A stretch of DNA of 64,000 nucleotides from DASYLJ01 sp964432595. GTDB lineage: Bacteria; Desulfobacterota; Binatia; DP-6. Position 1 is the stretch's first letter, and each line of letters starts with the position of its first letter. The position numbers and the translations under genes are program-made. Shown here piece after piece: positions 24,385 to 32,137 of the stretch. Location of the stretch: positions 200,529 through 264,528 of the forward strand of contig CAYSOF010000008.1 in NCBI GenBank assembly GCA_964432595.1, in the 5' to 3' direction. The notes below the pieces were generated by a model. It was not told where the DNA came from, searched no databases, and saw nothing but the letters and a program-made list of their open reading frames with translations.

Positions 24385-24391
24385 CGCGTCA
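24382..24391. repeat. 10-bp palindrome made of two convergent stop codons
   Basis: TGACGCGTCA: the first TGA is the stop of the LpoB-like gene and the last TCA is the reverse-complement stop of the CsgG-like gene. Too short to be a terminator alone. Confidence 0.5.
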
Positions 24392-25288
24392 GCGACGAAC
24401 GCTCTGCAGACGCTCCACGATCTGCGTGGTCGCCGAGTTCATCGCCGCGCGGTTCGCCTGACCGAGCGCGCTCGCCGCGTAGGCGTTCGACGCCTTGCCG
24501 AATCCGAACAGCGAGAAGCCGTTCGCGGCCGACTCGCTCGAGAAGCTGCCGTTCGCGACGACGCTGCCGACGAGCCGCCCGTCGTTCGGGTTCACGATCT
24601 TGAGGTCCATCGCCACCGAGCCCGTGCGCCGCGCGACGGTATTCTCATAGGTCGGGTTCGCGAGGCCGACGGCCGCGCCGGTGACCGCCGCGGGCGTGTT
24701 GCCCGCGATCGCGCCGGCCACGCCGAGCGCCGCGCCGAGCGCGCCCAGCGAGCCGCCCGACGAGCTGCCCGATGCCTCGGCGATCTCGTTGAACTCCGTC
24801 ACCGAGCCGCGGATGACGAACGGTCCCACCTCGCCCTGGTTGCGCTTCACGAGCACCGACGGCTTCGAGCGGTTCGCGACGTAGTAGTCCCAATCGACGA
24901 TGCGGATGTTGCCTGCGTTGCTGAGTGCCGTGACGAGCTGGTTGCTGATTGCGGTACCGACGTTGCCGTAGGCGCCCTGCGGCGGCGGGTTGTACGCCTG
25001 CGCCTTCGGGCCCTCGGGCAGAAGTCCCCAGCCCCACGGGCCCCAGCCGTAGCGCTGGCCGGGCACGGGTGGTGCGTCGCCGCTGCCGCCGCGATCGGCG
25101 TCGAACGAGAGCGGCTCGACCGTGACGACGTAGTACGGGAAGGCAGCGTCGTACGGGATGCGCACGACGTCGACCTGCGTCGACTCGGGCGCGTTCTGCG
25201 TCGCACGCACGGACTGCTTGTCGACGGTCGCGTTGGCACATGCGCCGAGCACGATCGCCATCGACAGCAGGGTGAGCTTCTTCATCAT
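24389..25288 (-). CDS. CsgG-like outer-membrane lipoprotein
   Basis: A 299-residue lipoprotein with lipobox L-G-A-C near residue 17. The first third has a Gly/Tyr/Trp/Pro-rich segment (RYGWGPWGWG). The remainder has the CsgG domain pattern: NQLVTALSNAGNIRIVDWDYY, a FVIRGSVTEFN strand, a glycine-rich membrane-like stretch (GALGAALGVAGAIAG), and a repeated-strand end. CsgG forms the curli secretion channel, but many CsgG-like lipoproteins work outside curli; no csgA/csgE/csgF is present here. Two ATG codons (25288, 25285) follow GGGAGG; I took the first. The open frame continues 100 codons upstream without support. Confidence 0.75.
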   Translation of the reverse strand: MMKKLTLLSMAIVLGACANATVDKQSVRATQNAPESTQVDVVRIPYDAAFPYYVVTVEPLSFDADRGGSGDAPPVPGQRYGWGPWGWGLLPEGPKAQAYNPPPQGAYGNVGTAISNQLVTALSNAGNIRIVDWDYYVANRSKPSVLVKRNQGEVGPFVIRGSVTEFNEIAEASGSSSGGSLGALGAALGVAGAIAGNTPAAVTGAAVGLANPTYENTVARRTGSVAMDLKIVNPNDGRLVGSVVANGSFSSESAANGFSLFGFGKASNAYAASALGQANRAAMNSATTQIVERLQSVRR

Positions 25289-25471
25289 CGTCGTCCTCCC
25301 CGAGTTCCCCGCGGTGCGACCGCGTCCGGCCAGAGGTAACACCGGCGGACGGGAGTTCCAAACCGCCCCTGCAAGCCTACTTAGATCGCCTCGATGGGCC
25401 GGATCCGAGGTCCCTAGCCGGCCGGCTTCAAGACATGTCAACCACCGGAAATCACTCGGGAAAAAGTCCCG

Positions 25472-25501
25472 TTGACACTTCTCGTGAGCCACCGGTATGG
25501 T
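25472..25501 (+). promoter_or_regulatory. Sigma70-like promoter of the zinc protease gene
   Basis: TTGACA (25472-25477), 18 nt, TATGGT (25496-25501), about 40 nt of leader before ATG 25548. One of the best consensus matches in the window, and it has a conventional leader. Confidence 0.6.
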
Positions 25502-25547
25502 CGCGGCCCCTGAACCCCGGCGGCAGTGGAGAACGTGAGCAGACGCC

Positions 25548-26003
25548 ATGCGGATGATCATCCCTGGAGTGCGAGAGCGGCGACTCATCGACCGTCAGCT
25601 CACCGGCTTCTTCCACGACTACCGCGAGGCGGGCTTCCGCCGCGCCATCGCCGCGCTGAGTCGCTTCTACCACCTGCGCTCGCCGCGGGTTGAGTGGTTC
25701 GAGTACCTCGATTGGGGGAAGAGCGCCGGGCGCTGCTACGAGGACGGGATGATCCACCTCGTCCACCCCGAGAACTGGAAGAAGGGGCGCAAGTACAACA
25801 GCGAGCGCCAGTGGATCCTCGCCGTGTACCACGAGATGGGCCACTACATGCTGTGGACCGACGCCGAGCGGAAGGCCGATGCGTTTGCCTACCGCTTCGT
25901 GCGCGGCGTCTCGAACGGCCAGCGCAAGCGCGTCGCGCGGCCGGACGCGACGATCACCCCGTCACGTCTTCACCGCCGTCGACCCCGATCACGTTCCCGC
26001 TGA
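25548..26003 (+). CDS. Predicted zinc metallopeptidase (HExxH)
   Basis: A 151-residue cytoplasmic protein. HEMGHY near residue 95 is a zincin active site (HExxH) and is followed within 12 residues by D-A-E-R-K-A-D-A-F-A, giving the third ligand Glu in the pattern of ImmA/IrrE-type or SprT-like minimal peptidases. No signal peptide. The C-terminal ~25 residues are basic and overlap the 3' end of the opposite FabI-like gene, so the last part may be poorly conserved. Target unknown; no toxin-antitoxin or phage neighbour is present. Confidence 0.7.
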   Translation: MRMIIPGVRERRLIDRQLTGFFHDYREAGFRRAIAALSRFYHLRSPRVEWFEYLDWGKSAGRCYEDGMIHLVHPENWKKGRKYNSERQWILAVYHEMGHYMLWTDAERKADAFAYRFVRGVSNGQRKRVARPDATITPSRLHRRRPRSRSR

Positions 26004-26754
26004 TCCAGCCCGCGCCCGGCAAACACAGCGCGACGAGCGCGCCCGCGACGTCCTCGGGCGTCGTCAGTCGATTGCCGGGATTACGACGGCGCGCCTCCTG
26101 GAACATCAGCTCGGCGACGGGGATCTTCCGCGACGCCGGCGTGTCGGTGACGCCGGCCCGAATCGCGTTCACCGCGACGCCCGCGGTGCCGAGCTCGAGC
26201 GCGAGCTGCCGTACGTGCGACTCGAGCGCCGCCTTCGCCGCCGACACCGCGCCGTAGAAGGGCATCACCCGCGTGCCGCCGGAGCTCGTCATCGCGAACA
26301 CGCGGCTGCCCGATCCGATGAGCCCGGCGCCCGCGAGATCCTGCACCCAGTAGACGAGGCTGTGCGCCATCACGTCGAGCGTCATCTCGAGCTGCGCCTT
26401 CGTCGTCTGCTGCACCGGCTGATCGCTGACGAACGCCTTCAGCGTCCCGAACGCGAGGGAGTGCATCATCAGGCGCAGCGGCTTGCCGCTCGCCAGCTCG
26501 CGGGCGCGCCCGCACACCTGGGCGCGTTTCTCGGGATCGGCGGCGTTCACGTTGAAGAACTCCGCCTGCGCGCCCGCCGCACGGACGTCGTCGGCGACGG
26601 CCTGCGCGAGCGGCAGCGTCGCCTTCCGGTCGAGATGCACGCCGAGGATGCTCATCCCGTGGCGCGCGAGCTCGCGCGCGGCGGCGGCGCCGAACCCGCT
26701 CGAGGCGCCCAGGATGAGACCCCACTCGCCCTCGAACGGCCGCCAATCCGCCAT
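25954..26754 (-). CDS. FabI/FabL-type enoyl-ACP reductase-like SDR
   Basis: A 266-residue divergent short-chain dehydrogenase. The N-terminal glycine motif is ILGASSGFGAA. The active-site Tyr near residue 166 is followed by six residues then Lys (Y-x6-K), the spacing of enoyl-ACP reductases FabI and FabL rather than the usual YxxxK. HSLAFG near 98 also matches the FabI-type motif. The enzyme probably reduces an enoyl thioester; whether ACP- or CoA-linked cannot be told. The ATG is fixed by a promoter whose -10 lies 6 nt upstream. The 3' end overlaps the zinc protease gene by 50 bp on the opposite strand. Confidence 0.75.
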   Translation of the reverse strand: MADWRPFEGEWGLILGASSGFGAAAARELARHGMSILGVHLDRKATLPLAQAVADDVRAAGAQAEFFNVNAADPEKRAQVCGRARELASGKPLRLMMHSLAFGTLKAFVSDQPVQQTTKAQLEMTLDVMAHSLVYWVQDLAGAGLIGSGSRVFAMTSSGGTRVMPFYGAVSAAKAALESHVRQLALELGTAGVAVNAIRAGVTDTPASRKIPVAELMFQEARRRNPGNRLTTPEDVAGALVALCLPGAGWISGNVIGVDGGEDVTG

Positions 26755-26760
26755 TCGGGC

Positions 26761-26790
26761 TCAATAGCCCGAAGCTTGTCGGGCCGGCAA
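26761..26790 (-). promoter_or_regulatory. Leaderless-type promoter of the FabI-like gene
   Basis: On the minus strand: TTGCCG (26790-26785), 18 nt, TATTGA (26766-26761), then 6 nt to ATG 26754. It overlaps the divergent promoter of 26812-27339. The -10 region lies in an 8-bp inverted repeat (26754-26773). Confidence 0.6.
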
Positions 26791-26804
26791 CGCTGGGCTA
26801 GCGT
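26776..26804 (+). promoter_or_regulatory. Leaderless-type promoter of 26812-27339
   Basis: TTGTCG (26776-26781), 17 nt, TAGCGT (26799-26804), then 7 nt to GTG 26812. Overlaps the opposite promoter, so the two RNA polymerase sites are mutually exclusive. Confidence 0.55.
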
Positions 26805-26811
26805 CGCCGGC

Positions 26812-27339
26812 GTGGGCGGCAAGGGCGATCGACCGAGCCTCGAGAACCGCTGGTGGGTCGACCAGCAGAAGGACGCGAAGGGCTACGTCATCGAGCAGCC
26901 GCGCGTCGCGTTGCGCTTCTTCCGCACCGGCATCGGCTTCGATCAGGACCGCGCGCAGCGTCGCCTCACCGACCTGAACCTCAAGTGGTTCAACGAGGCC
27001 GATCCGCCGCCCGGCGGCTGGGCGATCCTCCGCATGCTCGAGAAGGAGCGCGTCCCCGAGCCGCGCATCGAGAAGGTGAAGGCCGGCCTGCCGATCCCGC
27101 CGAACGGGCGCGGCATCCTCGTCGACTCCGGCGATGCGCTGCGCGCGATCATCACCGGGCATCCCGTCGGCGAGCGCCTCGTCGAGGTGCGCCTCGGCGC
27201 GGCGTGCATGTTCGACGCCTGGGTCTACGGCGAGTGGGTGCGCGAAGAGGGCTTCCGCAACTTCGAGGAGGCCATGCGAAAGGTGCCGCGGCTCATCCGC
27301 GAGTACCTCACGACGAACCGCGCCGCGCCGATGGGCTGA
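26812..27339 (+). CDS. Conserved-looking protein of unknown function
   Basis: A 175-residue cytoplasmic protein that I cannot assign. It starts at GTG 26812, fixed by promoter spacing; the open frame runs much further upstream through the opposite gene. It is rich in Arg/Gly/Pro with two Trp-rich segments (NRWWVDQQ and WFNEADPPPGGW), no signal peptide and no membrane helix. Codon use is normal for the window. Its stop forms the loop of the hairpin ATGGGC-TGA-GCCCAT. Confidence 0.7.
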   Translation: MGGKGDRPSLENRWWVDQQKDAKGYVIEQPRVALRFFRTGIGFDQDRAQRRLTDLNLKWFNEADPPPGGWAILRMLEKERVPEPRIEKVKAGLPIPPNGRGILVDSGDALRAIITGHPVGERLVEVRLGAACMFDAWVYGEWVREEGFRNFEEAMRKVPRLIREYLTTNRAAPMG

Positions 27340-27345
27340 GCCCAT
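27331..27345 (+). terminator. Hairpin with the stop codon as its loop
   Basis: ATGGGC-TGA-GCCCAT: a perfect 6-bp stem with the TGA stop as loop. Weak as a terminator (no T-tract), but it sits between two genes with separate promoters. Confidence 0.35.
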
Positions 27346-27355
27346 CCGACTACCC

Positions 27356-27384
27356 TTTACGGCCGATTGGCAGGTTGCTATGGA
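27356..27384 (+). promoter_or_regulatory. Promoter of the 108-residue membrane protein gene
   Basis: TTTACG (27356-27361), 17 nt, TATGGA (27379-27384), 24-nt leader with the Shine-Dalgarno GAGGGGG before ATG 27409. Confidence 0.5.
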
Positions 27385-27408
27385 GCGCCACAACCGAGGG
27401 GGTCTCGC

Positions 27409-27735
27409 ATGAGTACTGCTGCCGAGGACGAGGAATCAAAAAAGCGCGTTCAGGAAGCCGTCTGGGATGGGGTGCAGAAGCTCGTGTTGCTGCTCGTCGT
27501 CTTCGGCGCCGGGTTCTTTGCGGCATGGTTGGCCTACGGCTACGGTCCGAACGGCGCGCCGGCCCTCCGAGAGAAGGTCATCGCCCAGGACGCGTCGTAC
27601 GTCGACGTCAACAAGAAGCGCGTCGACGCCGAGGGCAAGGCGACCGTCGTCGAGGGCCAGCTCCAGCGCTGCCAGGCCGATCTGCAGAAGGCGCGCAACG
27701 CCGCCGCCGCACCAGCGCCGACGCCCGCCCCCTGA
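27409..27735 (+). CDS. Single-pass membrane protein with coiled-coil-like tail
   Basis: A 108-residue protein: a short acidic/basic N-terminus, one transmembrane helix (about 22-45), a predicted helical, charged periplasmic segment (about 60-95, DVNKKRVDAEGKATVVEGQ) and an Ala/Pro-rich end. ATG 27409 is preceded by GAGGGGG at good spacing. No family recognised. Converges with the CoA-transferase gene at a 13-bp gap. Confidence 0.75.
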   Translation: MSTAAEDEESKKRVQEAVWDGVQKLVLLLVVFGAGFFAAWLAYGYGPNGAPALREKVIAQDASYVDVNKKRVDAEGKATVVEGQLQRCQADLQKARNAAAAPAPTPAP

Positions 27736-27748
27736 TTTCGGATCGCCG

Positions 27749-28939
27749 TCAGATCACCTGCGCCTGCTTGAGGCGCGCGATCTCGTCGTCGCCCATGCCG
27801 AGGAGCTCGCGCAGGACGCGATCCGTGTCCTGACCGAGCTCGGGGCCGAGCCGATCGACCGAGCCCGGCGTGTCGGAGAGCTTCGGCACGACGCCCGGCA
27901 CGACCACCTCGCCGAGCGTCGGGTGCGGCAGGCGCTGCAGCATCTCGCGCGCCAGCAGCTGCGGATGCCCGAGCAGCTGATCGACCGTGTAGACGGGCGA
28001 GCACGGCACGCCGGCGCCCTCGGGGCCGAGCGCGGCGATCACCTCGTCGACCGTCCGCTCGCCCACCCACGCGCCGATGATGCCGTTGATCTCGTCGGTG
28101 CGCTCGAGACGTCCACTGACGCCGCGGAAGCGCGGGTCCTCGCCGAGCTCGGGCCGGCCGATCGCCGCAGCCAGCGTGCGGAAGAGCTTGTTGCTGGCGA
28201 CGGCGATCACCACCCAGCCGTCCCTCGCGCGATAGCTGTCGTATGGCGCGGTGCCGAGATGGCGGTTGCCCACCTGCCGAGGCATGCGCCCCGACGCGGC
28301 GAAGATCGCCGGCCAGCTGTCGAGGAGCGAGAACATCGCATCCTGGCTCGACACGTCGACCGCTTGCCCCTTCCCGGTGCGCGCCCGCGCGCACAGCGCG
28401 CCGAGCACGCCGATCGCGCCGAAGAGGCCCTGCACGTAGTCGCCGAGCGAGCCGCCGCCGCGCGTCGGCGGGTTCTCGGGGAAGCCCGTCAGCGACATGT
28501 ACCCGCTCGAGGCCTGCGTGATGATGTCGTAGGACGGCCGCTCGCTCCACGGCCCCGTCTGCCCGAAGCCGGAGAGGCTCGCGACGATCAGCTTCGGGTG
28601 CTCGCGGCAGAGATCGGCCGGTGCGAGGCCCCAGCGCGCGAGCGTGCCGCCCGCGAAGTTCTCCACCAACACGTCGAAGTGGGGCAGCAGGCGGCGCAGG
28701 ATCGCCTTGCCCTCGTCCTTCCGCATGTCGAGCGTGATGCCCTGCTTGTTGCGGTTCAGCGCGAGGAAGAAGACGGGTACCCCGTCGACGGGCGGATAGC
28801 CGTAGCGGCCCTCGTCACCGCCCTTCGGCGCCTCGATTTTCACGACGGATGCGCCGAGGTCGGCGAGGATCGACGTGCAGAACGGTCCTGCGAGGAAGCG
28901 CGTCAGGTCGAGGACGCGGATGCCGGCGAGCGCGCTCAT
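27749..28939 (-). CDS. CaiB/BaiF family III CoA-transferase
   Basis: A 396-residue cytoplasmic enzyme that moves CoA between acyl groups. Seen: the N-terminal IRVLDLTRFLAGP motif, LGASVVKIE, NRNKQGITLD, and GDYVQGLFGAIG near 165-175, which holds the catalytic Asp equivalent to Asp169 of formyl-CoA transferase. Substrates cannot be assigned; carnitine, succinyl-(R)-benzylsuccinate and 2-methylacyl racemase relatives all share the fold. It is the third gene of a coupled operon: its ATG overlaps the stop of the 86-residue gene as ATGA. Confidence 0.9.
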   Translation of the reverse strand: MSALAGIRVLDLTRFLAGPFCTSILADLGASVVKIEAPKGGDEGRYGYPPVDGVPVFFLALNRNKQGITLDMRKDEGKAILRRLLPHFDVLVENFAGGTLARWGLAPADLCREHPKLIVASLSGFGQTGPWSERPSYDIITQASSGYMSLTGFPENPPTRGGGSLGDYVQGLFGAIGVLGALCARARTGKGQAVDVSSQDAMFSLLDSWPAIFAASGRMPRQVGNRHLGTAPYDSYRARDGWVVIAVASNKLFRTLAAAIGRPELGEDPRFRGVSGRLERTDEINGIIGAWVGERTVDEVIAALGPEGAGVPCSPVYTVDQLLGHPQLLAREMLQRLPHPTLGEVVVPGVVPKLSDTPGSVDRLGPELGQDTDRVLRELLGMGDDEIARLKQAQVI

Positions 28940-29196
28940 GACGGCAGGAAGTGGGTCATCGCGCCGAGGAGCGCATCGAGATCGGCATAGTCGGCGAGCT
29001 CGGACTGCAGCATCGCATGCGTCGCCTGGATACGCTCGACGTCGGGATCGTCGTCGTCGAGCAGCTGCTCGAGCTGCTTCAGCAGCGGCTGCGTCTGCAG
29101 CTTCGTGTCGACGGGGATGTCGTCCGAGAGCGCGATCAGGAGCCGGCTGCGTTCGATCAGGCCCGCGAGGATCTCGCCGTCGGACCGCTCCTTCAC
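28936..29196 (-). CDS. Small acidic helical protein of unknown function
   Basis: An 86-residue protein starting at GTG 29196, preceded by GAAGG and overlapping the TPR gene stop by GTGA. It ends by overlapping the CoA-transferase start. Rich in Asp/Glu/Leu (QLEQLLDDDDPDVERI), all-helical, no signal peptide. The 4-nt overlaps at both ends say it is made with its neighbours; function unknown. Confidence 0.7.
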   Translation of the reverse strand: MKERSDGEILAGLIERSRLLIALSDDIPVDTKLQTQPLLKQLEQLLDDDDPDVERIQATHAMLQSELADYADLDALLGAMTHFLPS

Positions 29197-29528
29197 TGGC
29201 CTTCCTTCAGCTGGCGCTTCCAATCGAGCAACCGTGCCTTCCCGCCCTCGGCCTCCGCCTCCGGCACCATGCCCGCCGCCTGGTAGATGCGCGACAGCGT
29301 CGTGTGCGCGAGGACGTCGTCGGGCGTCAGCTCGCAGAGCTTCTTCCCCGCCTCGATGGCCTCCGGATGGCGCTGCACGTCGTTCAGCGCGAGCGCCAGC
29401 CCCTGCCAGGCGTCGGCGAAGTCGGCGTCGACGGCGATGGCCTCGCGGTAGCGCGCGATGGCGTCGTCCATCTTGCCGTCGGCGACGAGGTCGACCGCCT
29501 GGTCGAAGAGGTCGTACTTGTCGGCCAT
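29193..29528 (-). CDS. Small TPR protein
   Basis: A 111-residue protein with two to three TPR units (AVDLVADGKMDDAIARYREAI, and GLALALNDVQRHPEAIEAGKKL). No signal peptide. ATG 29528 is fixed by the promoter at 29535-29564. First gene of a three-gene operon with the 86-residue protein and the CoA-transferase; a chaperone-like role is possible but unsupported. Confidence 0.85.
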   Translation of the reverse strand: MADKYDLFDQAVDLVADGKMDDAIARYREAIAVDADFADAWQGLALALNDVQRHPEAIEAGKKLCELTPDDVLAHTTLSRIYQAAGMVPEAEAEGGKARLLDWKRQLKEGQ

Positions 29529-29534
29529 GGGTCC

Positions 29535-29564
29535 TGGGTAGCCGATCGGGGACGGCCCCGGCAA
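29535..29564 (-). promoter_or_regulatory. Leaderless-type promoter of the TPR/CoA-transferase operon
   Basis: On the minus strand: TTGCCG (29564-29559), 18 nt, TACCCA (29540-29535), then 6 nt to ATG 29528. Confidence 0.55.
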
Positions 29565-29571
29565 GGCCGAT

Positions 29572-30975
29572 TCAGGTCTCGTACTCGAAGACGCGCGCCA
29601 TGCCGCCTTCGAGGTGGTAGAGATTGTGGCAGTGGAAGATCCACCGCCCGGGATTGTCGGCGGTGAACTCGATCTGCACGGTCTCCTTCGGCGCGACGTT
29701 GACGGTGTGCTTGAGCGGCGCCCGCTCGCCCGCCCCTTGCAGGACACGAAAGAAGTGGCCGTGCAGGTGCATCGGGTGCCACATCATCGTCTGGTTCGTC
29801 AGCGCCACCTGTACGCGCTCGCCCTGCCGGATGAGCAGCGGGTCGGTCTTCGGATACACCTGGCCGTCGATCGTCCAGACGTAGCGCTGCATGTCGCCCT
29901 GGAGTTTCAGCGCGAACGTGCGCGCCGGACCGTCGGGCAGCGTCGTCGGCGCCGGCGCGCGCAGGTCGCCGTAGGCGAGCGCGCGGCCCGCGGCGGGCGG
30001 CATGGCCGCCGACGCCGCCGGCTGCACGTCGGGCGTGTGCAGCACGCCGACCGCCTGCCCCGAGCCGTCCTGCGCGATCGCGTGCAGCGTGAAGCTGCCG
30101 GAGCCCGACAGCGCGACGACCACGTCGTAGCTCTCCGCCATGCCCAGCGTCAGCTGATCGACGGTGACGGGGTCGACCGCGAGCCCGTCGGCATGCGTGA
30201 CCTGCAGCGCGTGCCCGTCGAGCACGATGCGGAAATACGTCGACGCCGCGGCGTTCACGATGCGCAGGCGGATGCGCTCGCCAGGCTTCGCCGCGAGCGT
30301 CCACGGGTCCTTCACTCCGCGGCCGTTCAGCAGGAACGCATCGTAGGTCACGTCGGACAGGTCGGCCTTCATCGGCATGGGCATCGCCATCGGCTTCGCC
30401 GGCCCCTTCTTCAGGCCGGCGAGCACGTCGTACGGCGAGCGGTGCAGCCAGTCGCTCAGCATCACGACGACGTCGCGGTCGACGCGCAGCGGATCGTCGG
30501 CGGCCTCGATGACGAACGGTCCGGCGAGCCCCACCTGCTCCTGCAGCGCCCAGTGCGAGTGGTACCAGTAGGTGCCGCTCTGCCGCAGCGGGAACTCGTA
30601 GACGAACGTCCGCTGCGGCGCGATCGGGTCGTTCGAAACGCCCGGCACGCCGTCCATGCCGGCGGGCAGGAGGATGCCGTGCCAGTGGATCGAGGTCGGC
30701 TCGGCGAGTGCGTTCTGCACCTGGATGCGCAGGAGGGCCCCCTCGCGCGCGCGGATCTCCGGCCCGGGATAGGTGCCGTTCACGGTGACGCCTGCCACCT
30801 GCGGACCGCCGTCGGGCGCCAGGTTCGCCGGCACGACGCGGAACGTGTGCTGAGTGGCGCCCGGCCGCGGCACGTACGGAGCCGGCGTCGCGGCATGGGC
30901 GACACCGGGCGCCGGCAAGACGAGCGCGGCGCCCGTCACGGCCCCGCTTTGGAGGAGGCGACGGCGGCTCAGCAT
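29572..30975 (-). CDS. Multicopper oxidase with Tat signal
   Basis: A 467-residue periplasmic enzyme. The N-terminus SRRRLLQSGA is a twin-arginine signal, so it is exported folded. All four copper-binding motifs are present: HWHG near residue 96, YHSHW near 138, HPMHLHGHFF near 410 and HCHNLYHLEGG near 447. The final Cys ligates the type 1 copper; the axial position downstream is M in EGGM. A Met-rich stretch (AMPMPMK near 200) resembles the copper-binding inserts of CueO and CopA. Roles: cuprous oxidation/copper resistance or phenol oxidation. No CopB or copper ATPase is next to it. Divergent from the acyl-reductase operon; lies 43 bp upstream of the TPR gene. Confidence 0.92.
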   Translation of the reverse strand: MLSRRRLLQSGAVTGAALVLPAPGVAHAATPAPYVPRPGATQHTFRVVPANLAPDGGPQVAGVTVNGTYPGPEIRAREGALLRIQVQNALAEPTSIHWHGILLPAGMDGVPGVSNDPIAPQRTFVYEFPLRQSGTYWYHSHWALQEQVGLAGPFVIEAADDPLRVDRDVVVMLSDWLHRSPYDVLAGLKKGPAKPMAMPMPMKADLSDVTYDAFLLNGRGVKDPWTLAAKPGERIRLRIVNAAASTYFRIVLDGHALQVTHADGLAVDPVTVDQLTLGMAESYDVVVALSGSGSFTLHAIAQDGSGQAVGVLHTPDVQPAASAAMPPAAGRALAYGDLRAPAPTTLPDGPARTFALKLQGDMQRYVWTIDGQVYPKTDPLLIRQGERVQVALTNQTMMWHPMHLHGHFFRVLQGAGERAPLKHTVNVAPKETVQIEFTADNPGRWIFHCHNLYHLEGGMARVFEYET

Positions 30976-31025
30976 GACGCGGCTTCTCGCGCGGATGCGA
31001 CCGGGCCGTCAATCGCGGCGCCGCG

Positions 31026-31054
31026 TTGACAGCGCGGAGCGGGCTCCATAGTCC
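31026..31054 (+). promoter_or_regulatory. Promoter of the acyl activase/reductase/transaminase operon
   Basis: TTGACA (31026-31031), 17 nt, TAGTCC (31049-31054), then 6 nt to GTG 31061, so the message would be leaderless. An alternative -10 (CATAGT, 31047-31052) gives a 15-nt spacer. Confidence 0.55.
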
Positions 31055-31060
31055 CATCGC

Positions 31061-32137
31061 GTGTCCGCAGACCGGGTGCTGGAGCTGGAGCTGGCCGCGG
31101 CGATCCGCGTGGAAGCCGCCGGGGGCCCGGCGGTCGACTTCGAACCCTGGGCGCTGCGCGTCTTCCGCCATCAGTACGAGCGGAACCCGGCCTACCGGAC
31201 CTTCTGCGACCGGCGCGGCGTCACGCCCGACGGCGTGCGGCGCTGGCAGGACGTCCCCGCCGTCCCGACCGCCGCGTTCCGTCGCGTCGACCTGACGTGC
31301 GGCCCGCCGCAGGCGACCTTCCTGTCGAGCGGCACGACGGCGGGGGCGGAGACGCGCAGCCGGCATCTCGTTCCCCACCTCGACCTCTACCGCGCCTCCG
31401 CGACGACGACGTTCGCGAAGTACGTCCTGCCCGACGCGGCCGAGCTGCACGCGATGTACCTGCTGCCGACGCCGGGGCTGCGCCCCGAGTCGTCGCTGGT
31501 GCGGATGTGCTCGTGGGTCGAGCACGACCTCTGCGCGAGCGCCGAGTGGATGGCCGGACCGCTCGGGCTCGACGTCGACGCCACCGTCGCGCGCCTGCGC
31601 GCGCTCGAGGAGAGCGGCCGCGCCGTACTGATCGCGGGACCGACGGCCGGCTTCGCCGAGCTCTTCGCGACGGGGAACACCTTCCGCCTCGGCCCCGGCA
31701 GTCGCGTGATGGACACCGGCGGCGCGAAGGGAATGAAGCGTCCCCTGTCGCGCGCGGGCTTCCTCCGCGCGTGCTGGAACCAGCTCGGCGTCGCCGGCTA
31801 CTTCTGCGTCAACGAGTACGGCATGAGCGAGCTCTGCTCGCAGCGCTACGACGGCGTGCTGTTCGACCGCTTCCACGGCCGCAGCCTGGCGCCGCGACGC
31901 CTCGTCGGCCCGACGTGGCTGCGCACGCGCGTCCTCGATCCCGACACGCTGGCGCCCGTCCCCGCCGGCGCGCCGGGGCTGCTCTGCCATCACGACCTCG
32001 CGAACGCCGGCTCGGTGTCCGTCGTGCTGACGGAAGACCTCGGCCGCGACGTCGGCGACGGCGCGATCGAGCTCGCCGGCCGCGTGCCCGGCGCGATGCC
32101 GCGCGGCTGCGGCATGCTGCTCGCGGAGCTCGCGTGA
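31061..32137 (+). CDS. LuxE-like acyl-protein synthetase
   Basis: A 358-residue enzyme of the LuxE acyl-protein synthetase family, which activates a carboxylic acid with ATP to an acyl-AMP and transfers it to a Cys of itself. Seen: the SSGTTAG adenylation loop near residue 90, VMDTGGAKGMKR near 220, NEYGMSELCSQ near 250, and a C-terminal RGCGMLL Cys near 350, where LuxE carries its acyl-accepting Cys. First gene of a four-gene coupled operon followed by LuxC-like reductase. No LuxA/B luciferase or LuxD thioesterase is present, so this is not bioluminescence. The chain length or nature of the acid is unknown. GTG start fixed by promoter. Confidence 0.85.
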   Translation: MSADRVLELELAAAIRVEAAGGPAVDFEPWALRVFRHQYERNPAYRTFCDRRGVTPDGVRRWQDVPAVPTAAFRRVDLTCGPPQATFLSSGTTAGAETRSRHLVPHLDLYRASATTTFAKYVLPDAAELHAMYLLPTPGLRPESSLVRMCSWVEHDLCASAEWMAGPLGLDVDATVARLRALEESGRAVLIAGPTAGFAELFATGNTFRLGPGSRVMDTGGAKGMKRPLSRAGFLRACWNQLGVAGYFCVNEYGMSELCSQRYDGVLFDRFHGRSLAPRRLVGPTWLRTRVLDPDTLAPVPAGAPGLLCHHDLANAGSVSVVLTEDLGRDVGDGAIELAGRVPGAMPRGCGMLLAELA

